A DNA stretch of 64,000 nt from Phoenix dactylifera (GCF_009389715.1 NW_024067676.1:1431501-1495500); one strand, 5' to 3'. Counted from the first letter of the stretch, positions 23,601 through 36,475 are shown. Made by a program: numbers and translations. The notes: generated by a model not told the origin, from the letters alone.

Positions 23601-24099
23601 GCAAATTAAAATTTGTAAGGAAAATTCTATATATGGTGGATAGAAAGTATTCATATGGTTATGTGAGGCAGGTTATGCTTCTTTATTTTTATCTGTTTCA
23701 GCTATTACTGAACAATACAAGGCCTGTCTGTTGCTTTAGCATTGAGCACCGTGTTAAAATTTTCTGATGGAAGCACATATCTTCACTGGATTGGTTTTAT
23801 CAGATATATAGATAGCATTTAATGATACTTGAACATTTATCATCTGTATGCTATGGTTGTCTATTATGATTTCAAAAAATGTGTTATTCTCCTAAAAAAT
23901 GTGCCATTTTCTAATTCAAATAAAACTTTTGTTTGCACAGGTTCTCTTGAGGGGTCCGAAGAATGCCAGGGAAGCTGTGAAACACTTTGGCCTGGCCCCT
24001 GGTGTGCCACACAGCCACACAAAGCCTTATGTCCGTTCCAAGGGAAGGAAATTTGAGAGGGCCAGAGGAAGAAGGAACAGCAGGGGATTTAGGGTTTGA
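18515..24099 (+). CDS. RPL18: 60S ribosomal protein L18 (eL18)
   Basis: Structural protein of the cytosolic large ribosomal subunit. Five coding exons: 18515-18517 (the ATG alone), 18603-18692, 18827-18955, 19065-19247 and 23941-24099. All introns are GT-AG and in phase 0, giving 187 residues, the usual plant length. Family phrases are plain: [89 protein letters not shown], and the basic end [11 protein letters not shown]. The second to fourth exons are compact, but intron 4 is 4.7 kb. Start choice is dictated by the conserved M|G-x-DL opening, with the intron lying immediately after ATG. No defect seen, so it is likely a functional copy. Confidence 0.96.
19248..23940. other. RPL18 intron 4 (4.7 kb)
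   Basis: AT-rich intron with GTATGG donor and TTTGCACAG acceptor. It holds an AT dinucleotide run at about 20651-20680 and no open frame with a recognisable domain. I found no box C/D or H/ACA snoRNA that I could support, although such RNAs do occur in ribosomal-protein introns. Its length suggests old insertions, but no transposon ends could be paired by eye. Confidence 0.7.
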
Positions 24100-25865
24100 G
24101 TCTCATCCTAGTTATTCCAAGGGCAGACCTAAACTCTACTGTTTGAGTAGCGAGGATCTTCTTTCTTCCTTTGGAATATCTTGTTATGTTCCAGATGTTA
24201 GAACATGGGAAAGTGAAGCGACCCTCAGCTTTTTTGTCCATTTGATTCCGCACTCGAACCATTTACATTCCTGTTATTTAATTAGAAATATTTGATGGTC
24301 TGCTTTGGAGTCAAGTTGGTCAAGGGATATGTTGCGACTTTGGGTTTCTAAACTGATATAGGTGCTTGAAAGTGGCAATATGAAACGCTACTTAATTTCT
24401 CGACATGGTAAGCTTAATTCATTGATGGATCATCAGATGAAGCTGAGCCGATAATATAATTTTTTTTTCTCTAGTGAGCAGATTTCTGGTACCAATTTCA
24501 GTTGTGATTGATTACTTTGGTTTAAGAGCACCGCAACAGATTTGTCAGGTTCTTGTTAAGATGTAATACTTCTGATATGCATCTGATAAAATTAGGGGTT
24601 AAACTTGCTGAAAAGATGTGCTGATGATTTTTGAACTTGCTTGATTTGTTTAAATGGTAGACATAAATTAGATTCTGATCTTCAGTTTTGGGAATGCATC
24701 ATGAATTTAGGGTGAAATCTGTTTCAGCAAATGAGTTCTTCAATGGTAATTTGAGAGAAGGTGCTGTCTTCATGATCATCACTCCATTCCCATTAACAGG
24801 TAAATACTCCAAAGTGGAACATAGGGTTCTCGCCTGATGGAATCCTGTGGGATTTGTTTACCTAAAGGCTGGAGAATGCCATTATTGTTCAGACGGTCAA
24901 ACTGATTGGAATCACTAAGTTTAAAATCAAGCAAGATATTGCGGGCTAATGTTAATAAATGATGCCACGTAAGCACCTTTTCAAAAGACTAGTCTTTTTT
25001 ATTAACAATAGGAAATCACCATAAGTTAAGCTTGTCTAGTAGAAACCAAAGGGCAATGTTGCATCATTGTTATGATGAGATTTGCGGCCGTTGTTTATTA
25101 CTTAATTCTATTATCCGCTTCATTTGGGAACAAAATAATTAGTGGTATACTAGTATAGCAATTGTTGTTTGCTCTTGCACCAAAATATAATAGCAGAAAA
25201 ATAATGATACCATCTGCCCAATCCTCTACTCACCTGGTATAAAAAATAATAATCCTTTCCGATTGACACACAGGTTCCAATTCTGAAATATTATTTTATT
25301 AAAAACAGGGGTGCCGATCAATATTGGCAGAACCAGTACGGGCACTGTATCGGTTGTTCGGTGGGATGGGTCAGTATAAGCCCATGCTTTGCTGTGCCAA
25401 GCCTACATGAAGAAATGGAGAAGAAGGAGAACGAGCGAGCAGGGAAGAAAGGGGGAAGAAGCGGAAGGAAGAGAGAGGCCATCTAGGTTTCATAGGCGGA
25501 ACCGTTCTGATTGCCCGGTATGGTCTTGGACGCTCCGAATCGAACAGTTCGAAATGGTTCTGCAAACCTTGGTGCCAATGCTAAATAATGTTTTTGTTTT
25601 TGTTATATGCTAAGCTGGCTAAAACAATTATCATTATTAATATGTTTCATGAATGGAGACTCTGCTTCCGGTTCCACCGAAGCAGGCAGGCGACAATACA
25701 ACAAAGAGTTGATGGGAATCAAGTGCATGGCACGTGCAAGAACGTTGTACGAGCTTACTGAAACACCCTTAATCCGTTAGCCTAATTACAGTCGTCACCT
25801 TATTCCTTCTCCATCTTTCCTGGATCGATCGGGAAATTAGGGTTGCAGAGGCTTGACGTGTAGCC
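24100..25865. other. Intergenic DNA between RPL18 and FAHD1-like gene
   Basis: Contains the RPL18 3' UTR (end not determinable here) and the upstream region of the next gene. A GC-richer patch at 25,305-25,575 (GGTGCCGATCAATATTGG ... GGAACCGTTCTGATTGCC) looks like a repeat fragment, but I could not find its ends or family. No gene seen. Confidence 0.5.
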
Positions 25866-28800
25866 ATGGCGGCGGCGGCGGCGGCATCTCAGAAGCTCCT
25901 CAGCATCGGGACTAAGATCGTCGGCGTCGGCCGCAACTACGCCGCCCACGCAAAGGAACTCGGCAACGCCGTCCCCAAGGTTATATTTTTTTTTCTGATT
26001 CAAATTCGAGTCACATATCTTGTATTCTTTCTTTTTCTTTTTCTTTCTTCTTTTCCGTGAACCGATCTCATGTATTTTTGTTTGCATGTTTGATTTTTCC
26101 TTTGTTTTTTCTTAGGCGCCGGTGTTGTTCTTGAAGCCCACCTCGTCCTACCTCCAGAATGGAGGGACCATCGAGATCCCGCACCCGCTGGAATCGCTCG
26201 ATCATGAGGTAGAGCTGGCCGTCGTCATCGGGAAGAAAGCTCGCGACGTTGCGGAGGCCACCGCCATGGACTACGTTGGAGGTATTCATCAACTCCAACA
26301 TTAGTACTCCTTGTCGAAGTTAATTTTGAATCTTAATACATGCTGGTGATACTGGATTTCTGAGAATTTCGGCGTACTAAAGGTGATATCTTGGATATAC
26401 TAGTAGTAGTATTAAGGCTAGGTCTTACTACCAGTTGTCAGCTTACCCTGAAGTGACATCTCTCTCTCTCTCTGTGTGTGTGTTAATTACCATGCAAATA
26501 TTGTATTGATAATTGGTAAAATCAATCCTTCACCCGGACTGGAATGCTTGGATATAATTCAATTTTTCATTGCAATGCAATGATAGGTTGCACTTGGCAG
26601 CTCCATGAAAGCTGCAAGTAGGCAAATAATTATGATATTATTGTCGTTATTTGTTTATTTTATCATAGGAACTCTTCAAGGAATTGTTTCAGTGTTATAG
26701 TGCACTTTGGATTAGCTTATGTGTTGAAGCATTGGCTTACTAAAGTACTCTTACATAATATTTCTACTTAATGGGAAATGACAAGAGATGTTTTTATTTT
26801 ATTGCTAATATCTTGCACGTGTTCAGCAATTTCTTTTTGAATATAATCGTTCTTTTTCTCTTTTAAGTTATAATGGTCATTATAGTTCTTCTTAGTATGT
26901 AAAGCAAGCGACATTTGCTTAATCCATGTGTTGATGTGATATGGACTGTGTACTGCTGAATGTTTGTATGTTTTGATAGCATTCACCATCATTTGTGTGA
27001 CATCTTCTTTTTTTTTGAGCGGAAATTTAGCATATATTCATTTTGACATGGAACAACATGCACTAACTGTGCCTGTGGAACTTTGTATATAAAAGTGTTT
27101 GCTCATCATGATTCCTTAGAAGAACAGTGGTTACAGTCATTCTGTACTGTCTAGGATCTACCCAATAGGGAGACTATGTCCATAATATATGGGATTGTGC
27201 TTCTCTTCTCTGGTTCTAAATTAAATGCTATTAGCTGAACTGAAACAGATACTTGATTCTAGATAACCAAGTTAATTGCTTGTGAACAATTGCAGGCTAT
27301 GCACTTGCTTTGGATATGACTGCCAGAGAAATCCAATCTTCTGCAAAGGTGCAAAGTTTCAGCATTATTTTTTCTAGTAAAAATAATTAGGTGGCGGTAT
27401 CTTCTGTACAGTCACTATATATACATTTCTATATATAGGTCTCTACATGTGTCCACTAACCTCTCTTTGTTTTCCTTGTTTTTGATAATCTCATAATTTG
27501 TCATACAAATATCCACATCAATTGCCTAATATCTTAAAGATTAGGTGAGGTGTAATAGGGGATCAGAAAATTGCAAGTACACATCAACCTTTGTTCGGGG
27601 GGGCCATCTATTGTTGAATATGCAGCTACCTAGATTATCTTATCTAAAATCTAATTTGAGTTCCTTGCTGATCTACTATTTCACTAAGAACGGAAAATTC
27701 CAATCCACAATCTCCTTGCTGATTGCCTCTAAAGGTCTCAAAAATGGGATCATATTATTGCAATCATTTTGGGCTCAACATACTCTTTAATTATGCACAA
27801 GTATGAGTTTGTTGCAATGTAAGGATCATAAATTCTCGTAATATAGTAATGGAGGGATAATGTCATGCAAAGCATAATGTCACCACTATCTTGATTGGTT
27901 TCAAGAGATATAACCTTTATCATTATATAAGATCAACTTAAGTTATATGACTAGGTTACGGATTTAGGAATTGGGATATAGTTCACTTGATATTTACTAT
28001 GAAAGATGGAACTGTTCTATTGGGGATCGAAATCTAAGCTTGCTGTATGCTAAATTTCGTTTGTTGATCACCATACCAAGAACAGTGGGCTCCATGGTGG
28101 CCTGGGCAATTGCCAGCCTTAATTTTTTTCCTTATACCTGAGATTTTAAAAAAATAATTACAAATATATGTGCCTCTCTTTTTTCTAGCAACTTTATGGA
28201 TAAAGATTCCAGGGGGAAGTAAAGCAAGGATACACTTTTCTGGATTTTTTGTCATGATATTATACTCTTTTTTTGTTCTACATTTTTTTTTTGTTAGAGT
28301 GATGAAATAATGATGTATTAATGTTATCGAGTTGAAAAAGTATTTTGTGTTGTACAATATGATAACTTCATTGTTTAAATTTCTGGAATAACGACATAGT
28401 TGTGCACGTTTGTATATTGTGCTTATGAGAAACTGATGTTTCCAATAGCTGAGAAAGTATCGTGTTATTTGCAGTCAGCAGGTCTCCCATGGACAGTGGC
28501 CAAAGGGCAGGACACGTTCACTCCAATCAGTGCAGTTGTAAGCAACCCTGTACTTTTAGTCTGTAATTATCTTCTTAAGAAGGGCATCTTTTCCTCTAAT
28601 CAAATTGTAGCTGGATCTTACTCACAAGGGTGAGATCTCAAAGTTCAATGAACACTTCATATCTGGGTACATCTTGAAGCAGCAATCATATTAAACCCAA
28701 TTGCGGTATTTTGGAGAGGAGAAGTTTCTCTTCAAAAACGTAACAGAAAAAGTTGATGTTAATATAACCTTCTCAACAGTTATGGCCCAAGGTAGACAAG

Positions 28801-31204
28801 CGGTTTATTGAGATTGCGAACACACACTCATTTATTCAAATTTTTGAATTTTCCTTAGCTTTCATGAGGTTTGTGATCATCTGCACCTCTCTGCTTGTGA
28901 GACATGGTTCACTGCTAAGCATTCGACAAGGACATTTGAAAGTTCAAGGTGGTTATTTTACCCACTTACTTACCTATTTGAATGCAGCTGCCCAAGTCAA
29001 CTGTGATGGATCCTGACAATCTGGAGTTATGGTTAAAGGTACTTGTTTGAATTGTCTGCTCAGAATTTCATTATCCCGCATGATGTGGTAGTATCTGATA
29101 ATTAGTTATTAATGCTTTTCATAGTTTTTCTATGAAGTAATAACTTGCCAGCATTCTTTACCAGGTAGATGATGAACTTAGGCAGAAAGGCTCAACTAAA
29201 GATATGATCTTCAAGATTCCATTTCTCATCAGTCATCTCAGTTCAATTATGACACTTATGGAAGGAGATGTGATTTTAACTGGTAACTTCACTTTTCTAT
29301 TCAGAGACCCTTTTGCACTCAAATTCTGTAGTTTCTTAGACTTATTAGAAGCCAGAAGCAGTTGCATGTGAATCAACTTTGAGATCAATGGATTATTCAA
29401 AGTAGAAGAAACAAGCTAGAGGTATCAGCATGAGTTACCATTCAAAAGACTTAAAGATGTGTTTGCTGCGTCTATGATGCCTATAGCATGCAAAAAAGAG
29501 AGGCTGGTTTAAAATTCAGTTGCATATGTTATTATTGGCATCCATCGGAAGATATAAATTGACATATTTGGTTATATGTGTTGAAAATGCCATGGGCAAT
29601 TCAAACAACTAAATATACAGTTGTTTTAAAAGGGTACTTTTTACTAATCTATACTACTACATATAGCAAACTCTTTCGCGATGGTTGTCAGTCATGTGTT
29701 CAACGATCTATTGCAGTTACGTGAGAAGGGAGACCCATAGAATCAGAAGAAGAAACGAGAATTCCCACATCCAAAGAAATTGTCATCTCAAGAAGAAGAA
29801 GAAACTAGAATTCCCACATCTAAATGAATTGTCATCTCGATGGACTCTCTCTCCCTTTACTAATCTTTTGAAACATGGGGAGGGATCACAGCCATCCATT
29901 CTTCCTCACTAGTGCATCACACATGTCATGATCTAGTGCCCAATATGGTACCAAGTCTTAATATAGTCTCATATGAATGTGGCCCCCCAGAGATGTATGA
30001 CCATGATGTATAAATGCTCCAGTGCTTATAGCTTGCTTGCATCTTGTGCCCAACAGTTGTACAACATCACGTAACCAACTAGACAAAGAAGCTGACCTTA
30101 CCATAGCCATCACATAGCCAGCAAATTTATCTATCAATTTGGATGGTCTTTATGGATCATTTTTCCGCATTTTTTCACTATAGAATTAGGTTGTCAATTA
30201 GCAATTCTCTCTCAAGTCTTGTTTTTTCTTTGATCTTCTGTTCCTTCAGTTTGGCCTATGCAGAAAATATGTAATTCCTCTCGAAAATAAGACTGATCAT
30301 ATCCAAATGGTCCTTGCGTGTGTCGAGGATCTTCCATAAACTTTTAAAATGGGTCCCTCTAGTGCCTGTACTGTGTCAGATTCCTTCCACATCATGTAGG
30401 AGTGGATATATAAGCAATTGAATTGGATGGGAGACCCTGGCTGACTGCATGCATATTTTGTTTATGCAGGTTTATATTATGATTACTGCTAAAAGTTTAT
30501 TTTCCATTCTGACCAATATGATTCATTCCTTTGTTTTTATTACACCCCCACTTCAATGTGGTCCTCTTTTGCTAAGTCCATTTTGTTTATAGGCAACCTC
30601 AATTTTTTTTTAATAGTTTACATTTCCTCATAATTATGATGACCTTAGTTATAATTGTCTTCTAAAATCTCCCACAACACTAATCTGTGAGTGACATTAT
30701 CTCATCCCCCTTCCCTTAATCTGTATGTATCAGTATTCCTGAAAATCTTTCAACTCATGCAATTATACCAGCCTGAATATCTTAAAAAGTTTGCTTGCAT
30801 GCGGCTATGCACATGGTAATTAGTTATCTTCTTTCATCTGACTAGTTCTGGATCCATATTCTTGGTACGTCTTTAAAGTATACCAAAAATATGCACTGTC
30901 TCTTCATTGATTCAGTAAATACTACTGCTATATATGTTTCCTTACTCTTTAGCACTCTAATTCTTCAGAGTTCACTCTATTATGCTGTCAAATTAATGTT
31001 AGAATCACCATATTAAACTGTCGGCATTTTAGCAGTTTGTACATTACTATTTCTTTGCCTTGCCATGCCACCGATGCTTTCTATGCAGGTACTCCTCAGG
31101 GCGTCGGCCCCGTTAGAGCAGGGCAAAAGATTACGGCTGGAATAACAGGTCTAATAGATGTCCACTTTGATGTCCAGAGGCGCCGAATACCATTCAGTGG
31201 TTGA
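25866..31204 (+). CDS. FAHD1-like acylpyruvase / oxaloacetate decarboxylase
   Basis: Fumarylacetoacetate-hydrolase-domain protein; relatives cleave acylpyruvates and decarboxylate oxaloacetate, usually in mitochondria. Seven exons: 25866-25979, 26116-26281, 27296-27348, 28475-28537, 28988-29038, 29165-29282 and 31089-31204. All introns are GT-AG and phases match, giving 226 residues, close to the ~220 of FAHD1. Visible active-site features: VGRNYAAHAKELG with the catalytic-lid His28/Glu31 pair, metal ligands in HEVELAVVIG (Glu69, Glu71), Asp100 in YALALDMTAREIQ, Lys/Asp in AKGQDTFTP, and the closing loop TGTPQGVGPV. The N-terminus (MAAAAAASQKLL) is short and not a strong transit peptide, so location is uncertain. 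Human and plant FAHD1 correspondence is inferred from motifs. Confidence 0.93.
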
Positions 31205-32063
31205 GGCTGTAGTATGATAAGAAGATTTACAAATAAATTTCCTGTTCTCAATGATTTGAGCTGGATTTTATGCTTGAGTACATTAGTTAGCGCAACATAT
31301 CTACAAGAACAAAACTTTGATTTTTCTTGGATTCCTGTTAAATGGAATTGAAGTGAGGACCAGGGAGTGTATAAAGCTTGAATTGAGTGGCATTGGAAGA
31401 GATGTCTTCTTTCCATTCATTTGCTGTTTTTTTCTTTTCTATTGGATTTTCTCCCACACAAAAAACATTTCTCTCTTCGAAATAAAGTTTTTGTGGAAAC
31501 ACTAAAGATGATTTCACCATTACAAAACTTGGGAAACAACGCACCAAATCAAATCAGAACCTGGATAAAATCATAGATGTGATTAGTGATCTTTTGACTA
31601 CGGCTCCAATAATAATTTCAAAACCGCCGAAACAAAACCTCCATAAACCGAGCCAAAACAGAGTTTCCAAACCTTGCTGCAGAGAACTTACAAGTCAAAA
31701 AATTAGTAATAATCGATCTGTCCGGTATAACCTGACTTCTCAAATTTGCTCATAAAATAGCTGATGTCTTCTTTTGAGAACCAAGACGGCAGTGCAATAT
31801 GCTGATTAGGACTGTTGCAGTTCCAAGCCAAGTAAATTCAGACTCCACAGCTCCAGGTTCCTGCCGCAATGGTATGACATATTTATTTAGACAAAAAGAA
31901 CTCCTGCTTCAATCACCAGCGTGGTTTTCCTCTCGACAAATGTATAGAACTCAAAATCTAGGCAAGAAACACAAGATACGAAACAAATCTAGCAAGCAAT
32001 ATATCAATACAACCGTTCCACTTCCAGGTGGGACATGCTTATTAAATATTTATATTATATTGC
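31205..32063. other. Convergent intergenic region FAHD1-like / subtilase
   Basis: The two genes point at each other, so this 860-bp gap should hold both 3' UTRs. AT-rich; no further gene seen. Confidence 0.6.
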
Positions 32064-34451
32064 CTAATCTTTCCTTTGCCATGTCACTGCGATTGGACTC
32101 CTCACCTTATGCTTCCCGTCGCTCCACGTCACCGATCCAAACTCTGTCCATGAAGTCCATGGCTGCAGCTCCATGGGCTCCGTCGAAACCTTGACGACAA
32201 ACTCCTGCTTCCGACCTCTGCCTCCGAACACCAGCTTCCGAGGCTCCACCGCCAGTAGCACCCCCTTCGGCTCTTTGATGCTCACTGTGTACTTCGCCTT
32301 GTCCTCTCCCACATTCATCACCGTCCGATGAACCACGGCTTCAAGCTTACCGGCATCGGATTGCTCCAGCGTCACAGCAATTGATGGGTAATTGAGATCC
32401 CAAGGCCGTCCGATCTTTTCCGAGCAATTCACCTGTCTCCTGGCTATCATCTCGATGGTCGCGCTGCTGTAACTGGAGCTGCACATGAAGTCCAAGTAAT
32501 CGTCCACCGTCAGATCATAGACCAGGCCAGGATCGACGGCCTTCTCTGGGTCCACGTGACCGGAACCATAGGCCCATTCGGTGGACCTGTTTCCCGTGCT
32601 CTCGTCGACCAAGTCTTGGCCCATGCTATCCGTGGCATAGGCCGTCGTCATCATCGCCGACCGGATGGCCGCCGGCGACCAGTCCGGGTGCGCGTCCTTC
32701 AGCAGCGCTGCCACCCCGGCGATATGGGGGCACGACATGGACGTGCCGGAGATGATGTTGAACTCCGTCCGGCGCCGGTCGGCCTTTAAGCCCGTGGGGC
32801 TCGCCCGGTCCGGCCAGGCCGCGAGGATGCTGACGCCTGGCGCGATCAGGTCCGGCTTGATGACGTGCGGGGTGTGCAAGCTGGGCCCGCGCGCGGAGAA
32901 CCCGGCAACCGCCGGCGCGGGCTTGACCCCGACCTGGGTCCCATGGAAGGATAAACGGACACGTGGAGCGTCGTTGGCGCTGATGTACGCCTTGATGGCC
33001 CTCCCGGCCTTGTAGCCGACTGACACGGCGGGGAGGATGTGGGCGTCCGGGGTCGCGCCCTCCCCGTCCGTAGGTTCGTTGGCGAGGATCATCGCGACTC
33101 CGCCGGCGTGCTTCACGACCCATCCCTTCTCGACGCGCGACAGCTCGCCGCGATCGCAGAGCACGATTTTGCGGCGCACCTTGTTGGGGTCTAAGTACCC
33201 GTGCCCGCAGAAGGCGGCCATGGGCGCCTCCCAGTCGGACTGGGACGCGTTCGCCGCGTACACGAGAGGGAATGAACGCTTCGGAGAAAAACGCCGGCCG
33301 ATGTGGATGGAAAAGCCGGACACGACGGTGCCATCGCCGAGAATGATGTCGGCGGGGAACCGGCGGTCCATGGCGCCGGCGCCGACGGTGGTGACCCAAG
33401 GGGCGACGTTGCCTACTGTCGACTCGAGGGGGCCTTCATTGCCGGCGGAGGCAGCAACGAAGACACCGCGCTCGGCTGCGCCCAGGGTGCTGATGGCGAC
33501 TGGGTCGACTTGGAGAGGAACGACGCCGGCGCCGAGGGAGATGGAGATGACGTGGGCACCGTCGGTGACCGCCGCATCGATGGCGGCGATGATGTCTGAG
33601 TCGTAGCACCCCGAGGCCCAGCAGGCCTTGTAGACAGCAATGCGGGCACGGGGGGCAATGCCGGAGGCGACCCCGGCAGCGTAGCCGCGAAGGGAGGCAT
33701 TGGGGACGGCGCCGCCAGCTGCGGTGGAGGCGGTGTGAGTGCCGTGGCCTTGGGAGTCCAAGGGAGAGAACACGTCCCAGCCCTTGCCGATGCCGCCTTG
33801 CGTATTGGCGAGGTAACCGTGATCGAAGAAGCGGGCGCCGACCAACTTTCGGTTGCATGAGGTGGCGGGGAAGTGGGGACCGTGGTCGCAGGAGCCGTTC
33901 CAGCGGGCAGGAGGAGGGGGGAGGCGGCCGTCGTTGGCGAAGCTTGGATGATCGGGGCGGATGCCAGTGTCGACGAGGGCAATGACCACGGAGGAGCCGG
34001 AGTCGGCAGCAGCGAGGAGGCGGTTGGGCTTGGAGTCGGCGGAGACGAGGCCGAGGAAGAGGGGGGAACGGGTGGTGTGGAGTTGGCGGGGACGGTCGGG
34101 CAGAACGGCAAGGACCGCCGGATCGGACCGGAGGAGGTCGGCCTCGGCCGACGATAGCACGGCGGAGAAGCCGACGAAGACGGTGCGATACACGTGGAGG
34201 GGCTTACGTATGCCATGTGTCCGTCGGGAGGAACTCTCAAGAGAGTCGGTGGAAGAGGAGAGGGCATGGAGAATGGAGGAGGTGTACCAGTTCTCGGCGT
34301 CGGAAAACACAGAGGGTTTGAGGTCATTCCGGACAGAGATGATGTAAGTCTTCGGAGTACTAGTGTCGGCAGCAGCATCACCGAGAGCGGAAGAGAGGGA
34401 GAGAAAGAAGGCTAAGAAGATGAGGAGCAGGAAGGGAGGAGAGAAGGCCAT
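32064..34451 (-). CDS. Secreted subtilisin-like serine protease (SBT1 type), 795 aa
   Basis: Intronless plant subtilase (S8 family), probably acting in the cell wall or apoplast on proteins or pro-peptides. A hydrophobic signal peptide covers about residues 1-24. The inhibitor I9 prodomain is about 34-125. The catalytic domain carries Asp161 (ALVDTGIRPDHPSF), His236 (GHGTHTAST), oxyanion Asn338 (AASAGNEGP) and Ser571 (SGTSMSCPHIAG). A PA domain is inserted at about 395-490 (VLCDRG..., AGGVAMILAN). An Fn3-like C-terminal domain is about 690-790. Length and order match the SBT1 group, many of which are single-exon genes. All catalytic residues are present. The very GC-rich first two thirds produce long open frames on the other strand and in the other frames; these are not genes. 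Exact ortholog not determined. Confidence 0.95.
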   Translation of the reverse strand: MAFSPPFLLLIFLAFFLSLSSALGDAAADTSTPKTYIISVRNDLKPSVFSDAENWYTSSILHALSSSTDSLESSSRRTHGIRKPLHVYRTVFVGFSAVLSSAEADLLRSDPAVLAVLPDRPRQLHTTRSPLFLGLVSADSKPNRLLAAADSGSSVVIALVDTGIRPDHPSFANDGRLPPPPARWNGSCDHGPHFPATSCNRKLVGARFFDHGYLANTQGGIGKGWDVFSPLDSQGHGTHTASTAAGGAVPNASLRGYAAGVASGIAPRARIAVYKACWASGCYDSDIIAAIDAAVTDGAHVISISLGAGVVPLQVDPVAISTLGAAERGVFVAASAGNEGPLESTVGNVAPWVTTVGAGAMDRRFPADIILGDGTVVSGFSIHIGRRFSPKRSFPLVYAANASQSDWEAPMAAFCGHGYLDPNKVRRKIVLCDRGELSRVEKGWVVKHAGGVAMILANEPTDGEGATPDAHILPAVSVGYKAGRAIKAYISANDAPRVRLSFHGTQVGVKPAPAVAGFSARGPSLHTPHVIKPDLIAPGVSILAAWPDRASPTGLKADRRRTEFNIISGTSMSCPHIAGVAALLKDAHPDWSPAAIRSAMMTTAYATDSMGQDLVDESTGNRSTEWAYGSGHVDPEKAVDPGLVYDLTVDDYLDFMCSSSYSSATIEMIARRQVNCSEKIGRPWDLNYPSIAVTLEQSDAGKLEAVVHRTVMNVGEDKAKYTVSIKEPKGVLLAVEPRKLVFGGRGRKQEFVVKVSTEPMELQPWTSWTEFGSVTWSDGKHKVRSPIAVTWQRKD

Positions 34452-34512
34452 TTAAGCGAGTAAAGAGAGAGCTGGGGAGCAATTTACGGAGTGAGGGAAG
34501 AGTTGGTTGTTC

Positions 34513-34520
34513 TTTTTATA
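34513..34520 (-). promoter_or_regulatory. TATA box of the subtilase gene
   Basis: Minus strand reads TATAAAAAGAAC, about 65 bp upstream of the start codon at 34451, which leaves room for a short 5' UTR. Confidence 0.6.
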
Positions 34521-35682
34521 GTAGTAAAGGTGGTCGGCAGAAGAGGTGATGCATGACATGGCGGAGGTCTTTGGTGGATCTCAGACGTTACAATAAGAAA
34601 GGTGGCGGGTTTTTTTTGGCGGAATGTGATGAAATGGCTGCAATACTAGACGAGGAGGAGAAGAAAGAGAGGTGTAAACTGGGGGTTCTGAAAAGGTTGG
34701 GATTCCCGGTGCATCATCCGGGAGGCGCCGACTCAGTGCATGTGGTTAAGTAGATTCTACGTGAAGGTCGTGGGCTTTCGACCATTCACTTTTAGAGGGC
34801 GTCCCATGGTTACAGCCAGAGTGTGATGTTTTCCGGACTTGTACATACATTTTAGATGACAAATAAAGCTGCTAATTAGATTGCCTCTTTTACTCTTCAT
34901 TATTTTGGAGAAATTGCGTGAACAAAAATATTTTCTTCTTTCATTTTACTTGTTTTGTTTTTTTTAATTTTATTTATTTTATATAAATCTATACAACTCA
35001 TCAACATATTTAAATTTTTATCTATTAATCATATATAACTAAAACATAAAGCAAAATATACTATTGAAAATGTCAAATAATAAAAATCAAAGATAGCCTT
35101 AAATATGCCATTACAATCGTACCAGACTAAAAAATTTAGTATGACATGATAAAATTAAATAAAAATACAATCTTGTATCCTAAAATTCTGTGGCCGATCT
35201 TGTCGATCACCTTCTGTAACTTTTTTTTTAAAAATAAAATAAATCTTTTAAAGGAGTTATTAGATCTGGATCGTTCCGAGTGACCCACCAAGTTGGAGGG
35301 CTAAACCAAAACCTATCTATATATAATCAGGTTACTTTTTGATCGACCAAGAACCAATCCGAGTACAAAAATTCTCGAGCCAGATCTATTTATTTCGTGT
35401 AGGTTCATGCAAGTCGCAAGAATCAAAAGAGTTTGCAACGCACGCATGGAGAGCTGCAGGCAAGCTGAAAACCTAATGGCGGGTATCGGAGTGTGCTTAC
35501 ATTGGCCTCGTGAGCAAGACTTGGTTGTCTTCGTCGCTCGCACCAAACGGACGTTGTAAATTATGGTTGATATCGCGCAAGAGACAACGGTCAAGTCCAG
35601 TAAATTTGGCCACGTAGGTCATTTGTTCCACGCTCAGCTAGGCCTATGTGAGGGAGGTCTTAATCTCGGGTGATGACTAAAG
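34521..35682. other. Intergenic DNA upstream of the subtilase
   Basis: Subtilase upstream region followed by AT-rich sequence. Open frames of 60-90 codons have no family resemblance. No gene seen. Confidence 0.55.
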
Positions 35683-36026
35683 AGATCTGATAGGGGGAAA
35701 AAAGGATCGTCCAGCCCACAACTAAAAAACCGCCTAGTTTCGGCCCAGTAAACATCAACGACAATCGATTGAATCTTTACTTCGGCACAGGGCCAGCTTG
35801 TCCTCGAAACTCCGCCGAAAGCTCCACCAACAGACAATCGCCGACCCGCCCCGGCTAAGCTCGGGGCGCCAACCCAGCGATACACTCCAACCTTTGAACT
35901 CGAGGCGCTCCACCAAACACATCTCGGAATCCGGAAAACCGAGCTACTTCTAGTACCCGCCAAGCCGACCTCATCAAACACATGACGCGCACTACAGGCA
36001 AAAGAGGATTTAACGACATGTTTTTG

Positions 36027-36160
36027 CCGACGCTTGCTGAAAGCGTCGGCAATGTCCCGAAGAGTGCCAAGGATAGCCGACGCTTTTAAATGCGTCGGCA
36101 ATATACGACGCTTGTTAGCATACAGTTGGCCTAAAACGACGCTTATTAGCGTCGTTGAAA
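36027..36160. repeat. Left subterminal GACGCTT/AAGCGTC repeats of CACTA-1
   Basis: Four copies of GACGCTTNNNNAAGCGTC-like inverted motifs near 36028, 36076, 36110 and 36138; two are full palindromes and two are degenerate. Confidence 0.8.
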
Positions 36161-36406
36161 ACCAAACCCGCCTCCGCCCTCCTCCTCCATCCTCGATCGA
36201 CATATCAAGCCCTCCTCTGCCTCCTCCTCCCTCCTCTGCCTCCTCCTTCTTCTGCCTCCTCCTCCCTCCCCTCCGGCCTTCTTCTGTTGCAAGAAACCGG
36301 TTCTTCCTCTCCCTCCGCCCGCACCCATCCCAGGCAAACAAGATTTCTCTCTTTTTCTTAAAAATAGGGAGATAAGATTTTGAAAAAAAAATGCAGATCT
36401 GCAACG

Positions 36407-36475
36407 ATGGCGCGGAAGAAGATCCGGGAGTACGACTCGAAGCGGCTGCTGAAAGAGCATCTCAGGAGGATCAAA
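36407..36475 (+). pseudogene. Captured ATP-citrate lyase subunit A start fragment
   Basis: About 23 codons beginning MARKKIREYDSKRLLKEHL, the well-conserved N-terminus of plant ACLA, which makes cytosolic acetyl-CoA. The similarity stops after ...HLRRI and the sequence runs into unrelated DNA. It cannot make an enzyme; it is a transposon-carried fragment. Confidence 0.75.

Noticed and set aside
19248..23940. Possible snoRNA genes in RPL18 intron 4
   Set aside because: Scattered TGATGA and CTGA words occur but none form a C/D pair with a terminal stem at the right distance.
25305..25575. GC-richer patch that looked like a transposon fragment
   Set aside because: No inverted ends, target duplication or coding match could be found, so it is only noted in the intergenic entry.
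33413..34381. 322-codon open frame on the minus strand in another frame of the subtilase
   Set aside because: Fully inside the GC-rich subtilase CDS, Pro/Ser/Ala-rich, no domain. It is a frame shadow, as is the 257-codon frame at 32,626-33,399.
35634..36404. 256-codon minus-strand open frame
   Set aside because: It crosses the left end of the CACTA element and the solo LTR border, so it joins unrelated DNA; low-complexity Glu/Gly/Arg content.
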